Shown here in pieces: positions 26,738-36,962 of a stretch of 62,260 nucleotides of DNA. A program made the position numbers and the translations under genes. The first letter of the stretch is position 1. Each line of letters begins with the position of its first letter. The DNA is from Phycisphaerales bacterium (GTDB taxonomy: Bacteria; Planctomycetota; Phycisphaerae; SM23-33): NCBI GenBank assembly GCA_018644725.1, contig JABGPZ010000036.1, positions 1-62,260 of the forward strand, read 5' to 3'. The notes under the pieces are model-generated. The model saw nothing but the letters and a program-made list of their open reading frames with translations, did no database searches and was not told where the DNA came from.

Positions 26738-27319
26738 ATGAGCGTACTCGTCAATCAACCTGCTCCCGATTTCGAAGCGACCGCCGTCGTCGATGGCCAA
26801 TTTCAGGATGTCAAACTTTCGGACTACCGCGGCAAATACGTCGTGCTGTTCTTTTACCCGCTGGACTTTACGTTCGTCTGCCCGACCGAACTGCACGCCT
26901 TCAGCGAAAAAGTGGCTGCGTTCAAAGAGCGCAATGCCGAGCTGATCGGCGTGAGCGTCGATTCGCACTTCAGCCACTTTGCATGGCTGAATACGCCCAA
27001 AAACAAGGGCGGCATCGAGGGCGTGAGCTTCCCGCTCGTCAGCGACCTCGGCAAGACGATTTCGAAGGATTACGACGTCCTTCTCGAAGACGCGGGCATT
27101 GCGTTGCGCGGGTTGTTCCTGATCGACCGCGACGGCGTGGTCCAGCATCAGGTCGTCAACAATCTCCCCCTCGGCCGCAATGTCGACGAAGTGCTCCGCC
27201 TGCTCGACGCGCTGCAGTTCACCGAAGAACACGGCGAGGTTTGCCCCGCAAACTGGACCAAGGGTGACAAGTCGATGAAGCCCGACCAGGACGGCCTGGA
27301 AGAATTTTTCGCCGAATAA
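26738..27319 (+). CDS. Typical 2-Cys peroxiredoxin (AhpC/TSA family)
   Basis: 193 residues. It reduces H2O2 and organic peroxides in the cytoplasm. The peroxidatic Cys is in DFTFVCPTELHAF (about residue 51) and the resolving Cys in HGEVCPANW near the C-terminus, the pattern of typical 2-Cys enzymes that work as obligate dimers or decamers. A strong ribosome-binding site sets the start at 26738. Monocistronic, with its own promoter and terminator. The reductase partner (AhpF, or thioredoxin) is not nearby. Presence of this gene suggests occasional oxygen exposure. Confidence 0.96.
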   Translation: MSVLVNQPAPDFEATAVVDGQFQDVKLSDYRGKYVVLFFYPLDFTFVCPTELHAFSEKVAAFKERNAELIGVSVDSHFSHFAWLNTPKNKGGIEGVSFPLVSDLGKTISKDYDVLLEDAGIALRGLFLIDRDGVVQHQVVNNLPLGRNVDEVLRLLDALQFTEEHGEVCPANWTKGDKSMKPDQDGLEEFFAE

Positions 27320-27357
27320 ATCGCGCGAAATCGAATCGAAACCCCAAAACACGATAG

Positions 27358-27390
27358 CACGGCGACTTTTTCAGGTCGTCGTGTTTTTTT
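27358..27390 (+). terminator. Terminator of the peroxiredoxin gene
   Basis: CACGGCGAC ... GTCGTCGTG stem with one mismatch and a T7 tail. Confidence 0.85.
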
Positions 27391-27423
27391 ATCCCATTCA
27401 AGAGCAATTGGGATGTGGATATC

Positions 27424-27548
27424 AAAAAGTAGGGACAGGCACTACTTTTTCAAAAATAGAATCTATTAATCTATAATTACTTTGTAAAAAAATACTTATG
27501 GAAAATCCAGTGATGTCTCATAAAAAGTAGTGCCTGTCCCTACTTTTT
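27424..27548. repeat. Family C repeat, inverted pair
   Basis: Two inverted copies of a hairpin core AGTAGTGCCTGTCCCTACT flanked by A/T runs (27424-27450 and 27522-27548) enclose about 70 bp of very AT-rich sequence. Further copies flank repeat A3 at 57425-57801. Confidence 0.8.
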
Positions 27549-27610
27549 GTTCGTGTCTCGCAACAAATTACTTTCTCGGGGATTTTTCTGCCGCCTTCCT
27601 ACAATGAATT

Positions 27611-27713
27611 GGAACGAGAGTTGGCACTAAAAGCCAGCGCTCCAATTCCGATTCCATCTCCCTCCTGAGCCGCGCCGCTGAGACTCTCCCACTCGACGGC
27701 GCGGCAGTTTTTT
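27611..27713 (+). ncRNA. Candidate small RNA with a C/U-rich (anti-SD-like) loop
   Basis: TACAAT at 27600-27605 (weak -35) precedes a stem TTGGA..TGGC/GCCA..TCCAA (27609-27645), an unpaired CTCCCTCCTGA stretch complementary to Shine-Dalgarno sequences, and a perfect 9-bp terminator stem GCCGCGCCG/CGGCGCGGC (27669-27705) followed by AGTTTTTT. No coding frame fits. Alternatively it is only a terminator remnant. Confidence 0.35.
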
Positions 27714-27801
27714 CTTTCCCATCAAGTTTCGACCCCGTACACTGAAGTTCACCCAATGGCACCACGAGACGAAATGGACACCCACGACAAAGGCACACAC
27801 G

Positions 27802-28983
27802 ATGAAACGCACAATTGGAATGATGGTATTGGCGCTGACCCTGGCTGGTTGCGGCGGGGCAGAAAACGCGTCCCAATGGGACCCCGGCAAGCCGCACTTT
27901 TCCTGGGATCGCGTTCCCGTGTCTGCTCATCTTGGGTTGGATGATGGCCTCACCCCCGAGCAGTACACCTTCCTCGCCGACCACTTCGATTTTATCACGT
28001 TCACTGGTGGTCGGATGAGTCGCGAATACCGAACCAACAAAGAGATCTCTTTCGAGAGGATCATCACCACCGCCGCGCGGACGATCAAGGCCCGCAACCC
28101 CAAGGCGCGCATTCTGTTCTACTGGTCGGGCGACTTTGGCCGGGACCATGCCAAACTGTCCAACGCGACGCTCCCCAAAGGCACGACCTTCCCCTATGAG
28201 AAGGGGTCGAAAACCGTCCAGCTGTTTGATACGCGGAACCCTGCGCTACGGAGTTGGTGGGCGGGTGTCGCGGCCAAGGCGGTGAAGGAGTATTCGTGCG
28301 ACGGGATTTATCTCGATGGCGGCACGGCCTATTCGCCGGGGTCGTCCTATGAACGCAACCTGGGCAAAGCCAAAAGCACCGAGATGGAACAGGGTATGTT
28401 TGCGATGCTCAACGAGGCCAAGACGAAGATGGGCAAGGATTCGATCATCCTGCTGAATCCGCTTCACGGCCCGAAGAAGGGGCAGGCTCAGGAAGACGCG
28501 CTGGGCTGGCGTTATCTGGATTATGTGGACGGCGCGATGGTCGACGACTTTGACCGGGCAGCGAATGTGATCAAAAAGCGTCAGAGTACGGAATACATCG
28601 CCGCGACGATCAAGACGATGTCCGTAGCCGCCAAGCGCGGCGAGATTGTCGTGTTCAAGGCCTGGCCGGGGTTCACCTGGTGGAGCGACCCGGAACTGAT
28701 GAAAAAACCGCACGCCGAACAGCTTGCCGTGGCGAAAAAGAATCTCGAATTTCCGCTGGCGTGTTTCCTTGTCGGAGCGGGCGAGCACAGTTATTTCTGC
28801 TATACATGGGGCTGGCTGGGCGAGTATGGCACGTTCGACTGGTATCCCGAGTTCGACAAGCCCCTCGGTCCGCCCAAGGGCGACGCGGTCCAGACCGGCT
28901 GGGTGTTCAAGCGCGAGTTTAAGCACGCGTCGGTGGTCGTGGACCTCGAAAAACGCTTCGGCAAAATCACCTGGAACAAATAG
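27802..28983 (+). CDS. Lipoprotein resembling glycoside-hydrolase-like (GHL) TIM-barrel proteins
   Basis: 393 residues. The signal peptide ends in the lipobox LTLAGC, so it is a surface or periplasmic lipoprotein. The body has barrel-type strands: ARILFYWSGDFG, a loop LFDTRNPALRSWWAGVAAKA, YSCDGIYLDGGTAYSPG (possible acidic residue at a strand end), and VDGAMVDDFDRA. These resemble uncharacterised putative glycosidases, but I cannot identify catalytic residues with certainty. AT-poor and native in composition, monocistronic. TACACT at about 27738 may be its -10. A role in polysaccharide use would fit the sulfatases elsewhere in the window. Confidence 0.8.
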   Translation: MKRTIGMMVLALTLAGCGGAENASQWDPGKPHFSWDRVPVSAHLGLDDGLTPEQYTFLADHFDFITFTGGRMSREYRTNKEISFERIITTAARTIKARNPKARILFYWSGDFGRDHAKLSNATLPKGTTFPYEKGSKTVQLFDTRNPALRSWWAGVAAKAVKEYSCDGIYLDGGTAYSPGSSYERNLGKAKSTEMEQGMFAMLNEAKTKMGKDSIILLNPLHGPKKGQAQEDALGWRYLDYVDGAMVDDFDRAANVIKKRQSTEYIAATIKTMSVAAKRGEIVVFKAWPGFTWWSDPELMKKPHAEQLAVAKKNLEFPLACFLVGAGEHSYFCYTWGWLGEYGTFDWYPEFDKPLGPPKGDAVQTGWVFKREFKHASVVVDLEKRFGKITWNK

Positions 28984-29017
28984 GCCGTCCCATTTTTCTT
29001 TGCTTTGTGTCGGCGGC

Positions 29018-29047
29018 TTGCAATCGCCCCCGTTCAGCGGCTACAAT
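29018..29047 (+). promoter_or_regulatory. clpC promoter
   Basis: TTGCAA, 18 nt, TACAAT. A second -10-like TATAAT is at 29055-29060. The leader is about 100 nt, with AAGGAG before the ATG. Confidence 0.55.
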
Positions 29048-29157
29048 AGTACTCTATAATGAAATTGCACGATTAAAGCATTGACGGGTGGCCTGGCCTG
29101 CGCGGCGAGCAAAGCGAGCCGAACAGCCATGCTTGACCCGATACCCAAGGAGTCCCC

Positions 29158-31704
29158 ATGTTTGAACGCTTTACAGAACGCGCACGGAAGGTGCGCTCGC
29201 TGGCGAATCAGGAAGCCCAGCACTTTAATCACGAATACATCGGCACCGAGCACATTCTCCTCGGCCTGGTCAAGGAAGGCTCTGGCGTGGGGGCGAATGT
29301 CCTCAAGCGCCTCGGCGTGGAGCTGCACAAGGTCCGCATGGAAGTCGAGAAGCTCGTCAAGCCCGGCCCGGATATGGTGACGATGGGCAAGTTGCCCCAC
29401 ACCCCGCGCGCGAAAAAAGTCTTCGAATATTCCATCGAAGAGGCCCGCGCGCTGAACCACAACTATGTCGGCACCGAGCACCTTCTGCTCGGGCTTCTGC
29501 GCGAGTCCGAAGGCATCGCCGCGCAGGTACTGCTGAACCTCGGCATTCGTCTCGACGAAGTGCGCGACGAAGTGCTCAACCTTCTCGGGGCAGGGCCCGA
29601 CGCGCCCGAGAGCATGGACGAGCTGATGGACACCGCGCCGCCGCCATCGCGCCCAGGTGGCCGAGGCCGCCGCACCAAGTCCAAGACCCCCGCGCTGGAC
29701 AGCTTCGGCCGCGATCTGACCGAACTCGCCCGCGAAGGTCAGCTCGACCCCGTCATTGGCCGCGAAGACGAAATCGAACGCGTGATCCAGGTCCTCTGCC
29801 GCCGCACGAAAAACAACCCCGTCCTCCTCGGCGAAGCAGGCGTGGGCAAAACCGCCATTGTCGAAGGCCTCGCCCAGTCCATCATCTCGGCTGAGGTCCC
29901 CGAAATTCTTCACGACCGTCGCGTCGTCGCGCTTGACCTCGCGGGTATGGTCGCCGGCACGAAATACCGCGGGCAATTTGAAGAACGCATCAAGGCCGTC
30001 ATGACCGAAGTGCGCCGGACCAAAAATGTCGTCCTCTTCATCGACGAAATGCACACCCTCGTCGGTGCTGGCGGGGCCGAGGGCGCCATGGATGCCGCCA
30101 ACGTGCTCAAGCCCGCGCTCAGCCGCGGCGAGCTCCAGTGCATCGGCGCGACGACCATGGACGAATATCGCAAGTACATCGAGAAGGACAACGCGCTCGA
30201 CCGGCGCTTCCAGACCATCATCGTCAACCCGCCCACGCGGGACATGACCATCGAAATTCTCAAGGGCCTGCGCGACCGCTATGAGGCGCACCACCGCGTG
30301 ACGATCACGGACAAGGCGCTGGCGTCGGCGGTGGAACTGTCCGACCGGTACATCAATGGCCGCGTCCAGCCCGACAAGTCCATCGACGTGATCGACGAGT
30401 CCGGTGCGCGCGTTCGGCTCAAGACGATGACCCGTCCGCCGGACCTGGCGGTGCTGGAAAAGGAAATCGAGCGTCTGTCGATCGAGAAGGACGAAGCCGT
30501 CCGCAATGCCGACTATGAACGCGCGGCTGAGCTGCGCGATGAGGCCGACCGCCTCCGCAGCGATAAAGAACTCAAAACCACCGAGTGGCGTCGCCACAAT
30601 TCCGAAACGTCCGGCGAGGTCAACGAAGAAGTGATCGCCGAGGTCGTCTCGAAGATGACCGGCGTGCCGTTGACGCGGTTGGAAAAGGAAGAGGTCAAGC
30701 GGCTGCTGGAACTTGAGGACGAGCTGCACAAAACCGTCGTCAGCCAACACGAAGCCATCGTCGCGGTCTCCAAGGCGATCCGTCGCGCCCGTGCCGGTCT
30801 GAAAGATCCGCGTCGGCCGATGGGCAGCTTTATCTTCGCCGGGCCCAGTGGTGTCGGCAAGACGCTGCTTTCCAAGGCGCTCGCGGAATTCATGTTCGGC
30901 GACTCCGACGCGATTGTCCAAATCGACATGAGCGAGTACATGGAGAAGCACGCCGTCAGCCGTCTCGTCGGCGCGCCTCCCGGGTATGTCGGCTACGAAG
31001 AGGGCGGCCAGCTCACCGAGCGGATCCGCCGCCGGCCGTACGCTGTGGTGCTGCTCGACGAAATCGAAAAGGCCCACCCCGACGTGTTCAACATGCTCCT
31101 GCAGGTCATGGAAGAAGGCCAGCTCACCGACAGCTTCGGCCGCAAGGTCGACTTCTCCAACACCGTGCTGATTCTCACGACCAACATCGGTGCCGAGCTG
31201 ATTAAGTCCGGCGGCGGGTTTGGCTTTGCCAAGCGCGACGAAGAGACGAGCTATGAAAAGACCCGCGACATGCTCCAGAAGGAGATCGAGCGGAACTTCC
31301 GCCCAGAATTTATCAACCGCCTCGACGAGACGATTGTCTTCCGCCCGCTGAATCGTACCGACCTCCAAACCATCGTCGATTACGAACTGCGCAAGGTCCG
31401 CGAACGGCTCGAAGGCATGGGCCTGTCGCTCGAACTCGACACGCCGGCGAAGGAATTTCTCATCGACAAGGGGTACAATCCCGACTTCGGCGCACGGCCG
31501 TTGCGCCGGGCGATCGGCACCTACATCGAAGACCCCATCAGCGAAGAACTGCTCCGCGGGACCTATTCCGGGATGGCGAAACTCGATGTCACCGTTCGCG
31601 GCGAGAAGATCGACGACGACGAGGACAACCGCATATTGTTCTTTGAACCCGTCCCCGACGTTCCCGCAGAAGACTCGCCCGCAGAAAACTCTTCCGAAGA
31701 ATGA
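29158..31704 (+). CDS. clpC: ATP-dependent Clp protease ATPase subunit ClpC
   Basis: 848 residues, class I Hsp100. Two N-terminal Clp repeats (1-145: [38 protein letters not shown]). AAA1 has Walker [14 protein letters not shown]-type middle domain reads [21 protein letters not shown]2 has [17 protein letters not shown] and [18 protein letters not shown] Walker B stretches, followed by the D2-small domain. It unfolds substrates for ClpP. It overlaps dapF by 4 bp (ATGA), an unexpected pairing of protein quality control with lysine/peptidoglycan precursor synthesis. The C-terminus ends in an acidic tail. Confidence 0.96.
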   Translation: MFERFTERARKVRSLANQEAQHFNHEYIGTEHILLGLVKEGSGVGANVLKRLGVELHKVRMEVEKLVKPGPDMVTMGKLPHTPRAKKVFEYSIEEARALNHNYVGTEHLLLGLLRESEGIAAQVLLNLGIRLDEVRDEVLNLLGAGPDAPESMDELMDTAPPPSRPGGRGRRTKSKTPALDSFGRDLTELAREGQLDPVIGREDEIERVIQVLCRRTKNNPVLLGEAGVGKTAIVEGLAQSIISAEVPEILHDRRVVALDLAGMVAGTKYRGQFEERIKAVMTEVRRTKNVVLFIDEMHTLVGAGGAEGAMDAANVLKPALSRGELQCIGATTMDEYRKYIEKDNALDRRFQTIIVNPPTRDMTIEILKGLRDRYEAHHRVTITDKALASAVELSDRYINGRVQPDKSIDVIDESGARVRLKTMTRPPDLAVLEKEIERLSIEKDEAVRNADYERAAELRDEADRLRSDKELKTTEWRRHNSETSGEVNEEVIAEVVSKMTGVPLTRLEKEEVKRLLELEDELHKTVVSQHEAIVAVSKAIRRARAGLKDPRRPMGSFIFAGPSGVGKTLLSKALAEFMFGDSDAIVQIDMSEYMEKHAVSRLVGAPPGYVGYEEGGQLTERIRRRPYAVVLLDEIEKAHPDVFNMLLQVMEEGQLTDSFGRKVDFSNTVLILTTNIGAELIKSGGGFGFAKRDEETSYEKTRDMLQKEIERNFRPEFINRLDETIVFRPLNRTDLQTIVDYELRKVRERLEGMGLSLELDTPAKEFLIDKGYNPDFGARPLRRAIGTYIEDPISEELLRGTYSGMAKLDVTVRGEKIDDDEDNRILFFEPVPDVPAEDSPAENSSEE

Positions 31705-32576
31705 CCGACACTATTCCATTTTGGAAATACACCGCTGCCGGGAATGATTTTATTTGCATCGAGAACCTCGACGGGCGGTTTGATGCGCTGTTGGATTCGC
31801 CGCAGGTGGCGGACGTTGCCCGGCGGCTGTGCGATCGTCACAAGGGGATCGGCGGCGATGGGGTGCTGTTTTCAAATCATCCGCCGCAGGGCATGGCCGA
31901 GCATGCGGACCTCTATGCGCGGCTGTTCGAGGCGGATGGTAGCGAGTGTGAGCTGTGCGGAAATGGCACGGCGTGTTTCACACATTGGTGCATCGAGACC
32001 GAGCGCCTTGTGGCCGGCCCGGCGCGAATTTTAACGCCCGCTGGCGTGGTGATCGGCGAGATCAAGTCCGACGGCTATACGCGCGTGTGCGTTCCGGCCG
32101 TCCGGGAGATCGCGCATGACATCACGGTTGATGTGGCGGACCGATCCTTCACGGGCGATTTTTGCATCACGGGCATTCCGCATTTTGTGGTCCCGGTCGA
32201 CGACGTGATGGCCGTCGATGTTCGCCGCGATGGTCGGGCACTGCGTCATCATGACCATTTCGCGCCGCGCGGTGCGTGTATCAATTTTGTCGAGGTCGTT
32301 GCCGAGCGGGAAATTCGCCTGCGGACCTTCGAGTTCGGCGTCGAGGCCGAGACGTTCGCCTGCGGAACGGGCAGCACGTCGGCCGCCATTCTTTCGGCCA
32401 TCCGTCACGGCTGGGTCGAGCACTGCCTCGATGGTGAAACGCCCGTGCTGGTTCACGCGCTGGGTGGGACGCTGCGTATCTTTTTCGAGCGCGACGAAGA
32501 CGGTGTGTTTGACCCGTGTCTGGAGACCATGGCCCGGCCTTGTTTCACGGGCGAAGTCGACAGCTCCTGGCTGTAG
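31701..32576 (+). CDS. dapF: Diaminopimelate epimerase
   Basis: 291 residues. Converts LL- to meso-diaminopimelate without cofactor, using two Cys. Both are visible in their motifs: SECELCGNGTACF and FACGTGSTSAAIL. The N-terminus FWKYTAAGNDFICIE and HKGIGGDGVL are standard. Translation is coupled to clpC. The gene implies meso-DAP peptidoglycan or lysine synthesis. It converges on the next gene with only 17 bp between stops, with no clear terminator there. Confidence 0.95.
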   Translation: MTDTIPFWKYTAAGNDFICIENLDGRFDALLDSPQVADVARRLCDRHKGIGGDGVLFSNHPPQGMAEHADLYARLFEADGSECELCGNGTACFTHWCIETERLVAGPARILTPAGVVIGEIKSDGYTRVCVPAVREIAHDITVDVADRSFTGDFCITGIPHFVVPVDDVMAVDVRRDGRALRHHDHFAPRGACINFVEVVAEREIRLRTFEFGVEAETFACGTGSTSAAILSAIRHGWVEHCLDGETPVLVHALGGTLRIFFERDEDGVFDPCLETMARPCFTGEVDSSWL

Positions 32577-32593
32577 CGAATTCGAGCCTGTGG

Positions 32594-34942
32594 TTACTTT
32601 TGTGCAGAGGGGGTCTGGCGTTTCTTGGAATAGGTCTCAAGAGCGTCTTTCAGGGAGCACGATGATATGAGCCATGTCCCCTTTGGCCGTGGGGCGTTGG
32701 TGGGCAAAAGGCTTGCGGTCAGGGCGCGGGAAAACTGGAGGCGGAACGCTGTCGCCAACATGGGGTCCGAGGTGATCAGGTGGATGTTGGGATAGGGGTG
32801 GCCGTGGCAGCGCAGACCCATGCGGACGCTTCGTGCTGTTTGCATGGCACCCGAATTGTAGGTTACGTCGCAGAGGCAGGGCACGTCGGGCCAGAGTGTC
32901 CGCAATGCGCCGCGTTGTTGGTCGAACGCGTCGGCCGGGCCGGGGTGGACAAATGCGGTGGTTATCTCTTGGATGTGCCGGCTCAGCGGTGTCGTGCCCC
33001 GGCCTGGAAGATCGGGAAGGTCCCGCGCGTCAACCAGCAGGATCGGTTGGGTGCGCGACGTGCCGAAGAGTCGGGCGTCGGGTCTGCGCTCGTAGGCGAG
33101 TTCGCTATAGGGCGCGCCGAGGAACGTGACGTGGTTGAGCCCGGGCGCACAGGCGACGATCCGCGGGTACATGCGGTGGTGGCGGAGGCTTGTGGGGCTC
33201 CAGCCGCGCTCAATCGACAGTGGGTCGCGTTGCACGGTGACGACGGCCATGGTGAGCGAGGCCGCGCGCGAGTTGGTGGTCCCCGGCAGATAGACCGCGT
33301 CTTTGAGTGGCGTGAGTAGCCCGTCCGATACGATCAGCCTCGGCGTGTCACTCTGGCGGCGTTCTTGGCGAAGGCGGAACAGTTCCGCGCCCCAGGACCC
33401 CGCCGCCGCGAGGGCACCTCCCAGCAGGATCCCCAGTGTGGCCCATCGCAACGCGCCGACGCGCTGGTTGGGACGAGGGCGGGCGTGTCCGCGCGCGACA
33501 AGGCTCAGGCCGAAGACGAGCAACGCCGCCGCAGAGCCCCACAGGTGCGCGATCCAATCGGCGAGGTCGACCCCGCGAGAGGAGAAGAATTTTTGCGCCA
33601 GTTCCCCCGCGCCGCCCGCCAAGGCCGCGACGCCCAGCGCCACCAGTCCCAGCCAGCCCCGTTTGCGGGAGGCCAGCCACGCCATGAGCAGCGAGATCAC
33701 GAACCCCACGAACAAGTGCCCGGGCTTGTCCCCCAGGCCATAGACGATGCCCGCGTTGATCATCAATCCCGAGTCGCCGGAGATGGCGGTGAAGAACACC
33801 AATGTGCAGGCCGCTGCCGGTAGAATCCAGCCGGGCCGAGTGGGTAGCATCGAGGCTGCGCGGTGTTTTCGGCCCAGGCCCCACACCATCATCAGGCCGA
33901 TCGTCGGCAGGGGACTGACAAACCCGCCGGGCATCAGCAGGCTCGCGGTCATCAGCAACGTCGCGGCAGTCCACACGGCCTCTTGGATCAGCGCGGAATG
34001 GGACACATCGCGCGCGCGGCGGAGTTGAATCGCGCAGCATCCCAGCGTTCCGCCGATGAAAATGCCAAACCCCAGCACCCCCGTCGTCGCCGCGAGAATT
34101 GCTCCGCCATCCGAGCCGCCGAAGACGAATGCAAATCCGCGTTCCCCTTTTCCCACGAGACTCAGCGGGACGGCATCTGGATTCAGCAGGGTCCAGGCAA
34201 ACACGAGTCCGCCCGTGATCGCCCCCAAGGCCGCGATGCTCCATGCGCGGTGAGTGTGTCGGCGTGTCAGGGCATAGAGGACCCAAGTCGTTGCCACACA
34301 GCCAAGCGCAACCCCGCAAGTGGGTATGCTGGCGAATTCGAGAAGCCACGCGCCGGCGAGACCCGCCGCCGCCCATTGGCCCCATTGGAGTTTGCGCGAG
34401 AGTGTCCGGAGACTCGGTGCTAGCCAGAGGCACAGCCCGCCCGCCGCGACCAGCCAGAGCATCTCCTGTCCTGTTGTGGTGGGGCGGGACAAGGCCGCGA
34501 GGCCCCCGAGCAGAAAAACCGCCGCGACGATGTGGGTCACGATGGATCGCGTTTTGATGGTGGTGAATTGCCCTGCGAGCATCACGCCCAGCGACCCCAG
34601 CGCAAAATGAAACAGCATGGAGGTGTTCACGCCGCCTCGCAGTCCGGTCTCCGCCGAGATACCCAGGTGTCCTGCGACGATGTGTCCGGTCACAATGGCC
34701 CCCAGGCCGAGCAGGACCCACTGGAACCCGTTGGCGGGAACTCGATTCTCTCTCGCGAGAACACCCCGAATACAAAACAGCGTTAGTGCGAGCAACAGGC
34801 CCGAGGCGAGCAATGCCCAAGACGAATAGCCCGGCTGCCACAGAAGAACCCCCGCGAGCGCCACTCCCGTCAAGATGGCTGCGCTCGCCCAGTGCATCAC
34901 GGCGAGGGGTTTGGGCGCGAGATTGTCATTGCCCGGGGCCAT
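32594..34942 (-). CDS. Large polytopic membrane protein with VanZ-like segment
   Basis: 782 residues. About 14 hydrophobic segments fill residues 10-530. Residues about 420-500 (DKPGHLFVGFVISLLMAW, AGGAGELAQKFFSSRGVDLA, DWIAHLWGSAAALL) match the VanZ-like pattern of Asp-Lys-x2-His, Glu-x-x-Gln and Asp-x3-His positions. The final 230 residues are soluble and not recognised. AAGGAT precedes the ATG. It lies 8 bp after the stop of the flippase gene on the same strand, so the two are co-transcribed and it probably works in cell-surface polysaccharide production or export. No glycosyltransferase motif was seen. Confidence 0.85.
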   Translation of the reverse strand: MAPGNDNLAPKPLAVMHWASAAILTGVALAGVLLWQPGYSSWALLASGLLLALTLFCIRGVLARENRVPANGFQWVLLGLGAIVTGHIVAGHLGISAETGLRGGVNTSMLFHFALGSLGVMLAGQFTTIKTRSIVTHIVAAVFLLGGLAALSRPTTTGQEMLWLVAAGGLCLWLAPSLRTLSRKLQWGQWAAAGLAGAWLLEFASIPTCGVALGCVATTWVLYALTRRHTHRAWSIAALGAITGGLVFAWTLLNPDAVPLSLVGKGERGFAFVFGGSDGGAILAATTGVLGFGIFIGGTLGCCAIQLRRARDVSHSALIQEAVWTAATLLMTASLLMPGGFVSPLPTIGLMMVWGLGRKHRAASMLPTRPGWILPAAACTLVFFTAISGDSGLMINAGIVYGLGDKPGHLFVGFVISLLMAWLASRKRGWLGLVALGVAALAGGAGELAQKFFSSRGVDLADWIAHLWGSAAALLVFGLSLVARGHARPRPNQRVGALRWATLGILLGGALAAAGSWGAELFRLRQERRQSDTPRLIVSDGLLTPLKDAVYLPGTTNSRAASLTMAVVTVQRDPLSIERGWSPTSLRHHRMYPRIVACAPGLNHVTFLGAPYSELAYERRPDARLFGTSRTQPILLVDARDLPDLPGRGTTPLSRHIQEITTAFVHPGPADAFDQQRGALRTLWPDVPCLCDVTYNSGAMQTARSVRMGLRCHGHPYPNIHLITSDPMLATAFRLQFSRALTASLLPTNAPRPKGTWLISSCSLKDALETYSKKRQTPSAQK

Positions 34943-34950
34943 GGCGATCC

Positions 34951-36435
34951 TTATTCCGTGTCGAGTTCGTTTGTCTTCCGGCGTTTGCGTTTGGCGAGAA
35001 CCGCTCGTCCCATCCCCAGCATTTCCATGAAGATGGGGATGCGCAGCAACAGGGCGAGGCCAAACCAGATCACGCCGGCGACGAGGATCTGGAGCCCGAG
35101 CAACAGGAAGACATTCAGTGATAGCAGGCCAATCGCCCAGACTCCTGCGGCCATGATTCCTGTTACGAGGGCGGGCTTGGCCATGTCGGCGAATTGGTCT
35201 CTAAACGAGTAGTCGATGAGCTTGCGGGTTTCGTGCATGCAGATCAGAAATCCGATCAGGTTGCACAGCGCCTGGCCGGCGAGCATGATCAGAATACTAT
35301 TGAAGTGGTAGGTGATCAGGATGTTGAGAATCGTCAATCCTTTTCGGAGGATGTCAATTTTCAGATAGAGTCCCGAGTGTCCGAGGCCCATAAATTTTTG
35401 GACGTGAATGGTTTGGAGCGGCTGAATAATTCCCCAGATCGCAATAATCCGCAGGTAGGGGACGGCGGGGAGCCATTTTTCGCCGATGAGTACAGTGATC
35501 AGAACCTCGCCTGACGTGGCGAGGAACAGGATGATCGGCATATTGATCAAGCACAGCATGGAAATCGACTTGCGCATGACGACACGGATTTTTTCATGAC
35601 TGTCTTGAATGCTCGCAAACAGCGGAAACGAGACGCGCTGGACGATATTGCTGATGATCCCCGTTGGAGCCAACTGCAATCGGCGTGCTTGCGTGTAGTC
35701 GCCGAGGGTGGCGCCGACGGTGAAGAGTTTGCCGAAGAGTAACATGTAGAGGTTGGAGAAAACGGAGGTCAGCAAGCTTGAGGCAAACACGCGAGAGCCA
35801 AAGGGCAGTAGCGACTTGAGAGAGCTCCAGGAAAACCGCCACGATGGTCGCCAGGGGCTGACAATCCAAATTGCGATAGCCCATACCGTTGCGATCACGA
35901 GGGTTTGGGCGACGAGTGCCCACACTCCAAAGCCTATCGCTGCCAGTGTGATCCCGGTTGCGCCGCCGATGAGAACCGCCACCATGGTGGCCTTGAGCTG
36001 GGCTTTGAAGTTCATCGCCTTGGTGAGCAGTTGGGAGTGGTTCGTCCCGATGCTGCGGATCAGAACCGCCAGTGAGATCCAGCGGATCAGCGGGGCGAGT
36101 TGAGGCTTGCCGTAGAACGTGGCGATCCAAGGTGCCGAGAGCGCGATCCCGGCCGTGATGAGAAAGCCGACGAAAATATTGAAATAGAACACCGAACATT
36201 TGTCGGCTTCGGTGATGTCCTTCTTTTGGATCAAGGCACGGCCAAAGCCGCCGTCAACGAGGATTTTTGAGAGACTTGCGATGGCAACGGGGATTACAAG
36301 CAAGCCGAACTCTTCGCGTTCGAGTAGGCGTGCGAGAACCAGTTGAATCAGCAGCATCACGCCCTGGCGGCCGCAGCGTCCGAGGCCGGTCCAGAGAACT
36401 GCGCTAAGGGCTTGTTTTTTTAGAGTCGTTGCCAT
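34951..36435 (-). CDS. Wzx-type polysaccharide flippase (MOP superfamily)
   Basis: 494 residues and 12-14 membrane helices. N-terminal LWTGLGRCGRQGVMLLIQLVLARLLEREEFGLL and DGGFGRALIQKKDITEADK are characteristic of O-antigen/teichuronic-acid-type flippases, which move lipid-linked oligosaccharides across the inner membrane. The start at 36435 (MATTLKKQALSAVLW) is chosen because AAGGAA precedes it and it gives the family N-terminus; the longer frame is not supported. First gene of a two-gene operon with the VanZ-like protein. Confidence 0.9.
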   Translation of the reverse strand: MATTLKKQALSAVLWTGLGRCGRQGVMLLIQLVLARLLEREEFGLLVIPVAIASLSKILVDGGFGRALIQKKDITEADKCSVFYFNIFVGFLITAGIALSAPWIATFYGKPQLAPLIRWISLAVLIRSIGTNHSQLLTKAMNFKAQLKATMVAVLIGGATGITLAAIGFGVWALVAQTLVIATVWAIAIWIVSPWRPSWRFSWSSLKSLLPFGSRVFASSLLTSVFSNLYMLLFGKLFTVGATLGDYTQARRLQLAPTGIISNIVQRVSFPLFASIQDSHEKIRVVMRKSISMLCLINMPIILFLATSGEVLITVLIGEKWLPAVPYLRIIAIWGIIQPLQTIHVQKFMGLGHSGLYLKIDILRKGLTILNILITYHFNSILIMLAGQALCNLIGFLICMHETRKLIDYSFRDQFADMAKPALVTGIMAAGVWAIGLLSLNVFLLLGLQILVAGVIWFGLALLLRIPIFMEMLGMGRAVLAKRKRRKTNELDTE

Positions 36436-36622
36436 GAATTCCTTGTGCGCATCCCGCGCTGGTTGCTGGGCCCGCTGTGGTTGCTTTTGCGAAAAGACAA
36501 CACAACACCCTCTCGCCGTGGGAGTTGCGCTGGCGAGGTGTTGATTTTGGGCCAATGAGTCTCCCTACGGTAATTTATTTGCACCACGGCGGCAAGCGGA
36601 TTTTTATGCAGGGGGAAAGAAT

Positions 36623-36790
36623 CGGGACAGAGGGAAGGAGGAAACGGAGAACACGGAGAAACGCAGACCGAGTCCAACGGCTCCGGTGGAGCGTCGCAGT
36701 TGGGAAGGAATACGGACAGAGGGAAGGAGAAAACGGAGAAACACAAAAAGGCCCGAGGCGTTTCCGCTGGAGCGTCACGCTCGGGAAAGA
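36623..36790. repeat. Diverged tandem duplication, two units of about 80-90 bp
   Basis: Unit 1 begins CGGGACAGAGGGAAGGAG at 36623, unit 2 CGGACAGAGGGAAGGAG at 36713. Both continue with AAACGGAGAA and then a GCTCCGGTGGAGC / CGCTGGAGCG palindrome. No coding sense is seen in 36436-36989. Confidence 0.6.
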
Positions 36791-36825
36791 AAAGAGTGGG
36801 ACAATATTGACCGAGGGTTGTGTTT

Positions 36826-36950
36826 ACAGGATTTCGCCAACTCACCTTGCCGGCTCGCTCGCGTTGCTCGCGAGGCGTCGGCTCGTTGCCGGAATCCTGT
36901 CACAAACTCAAATTGCAGAGCAATTTGAGTTGCAGTTGCGAAGCAACTGG
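36826..36950. repeat. Cluster of short palindromes beside tRNA-Pro
   Basis: ACAGGATT (36826) is inverted at AATCCTGT (36893) around GC-rich stems. Next come CTCAAATTGC/GCAATTTGAG and CAGTTGC/GCAACTG, then the terminator hairpin at 36963. On the minus strand GTGACAGGATT here repeats 11 bp of the tRNA-Pro T-arm sequence. Confidence 0.5.
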
Positions 36951-36962
36951 CCGACAAAAAAA

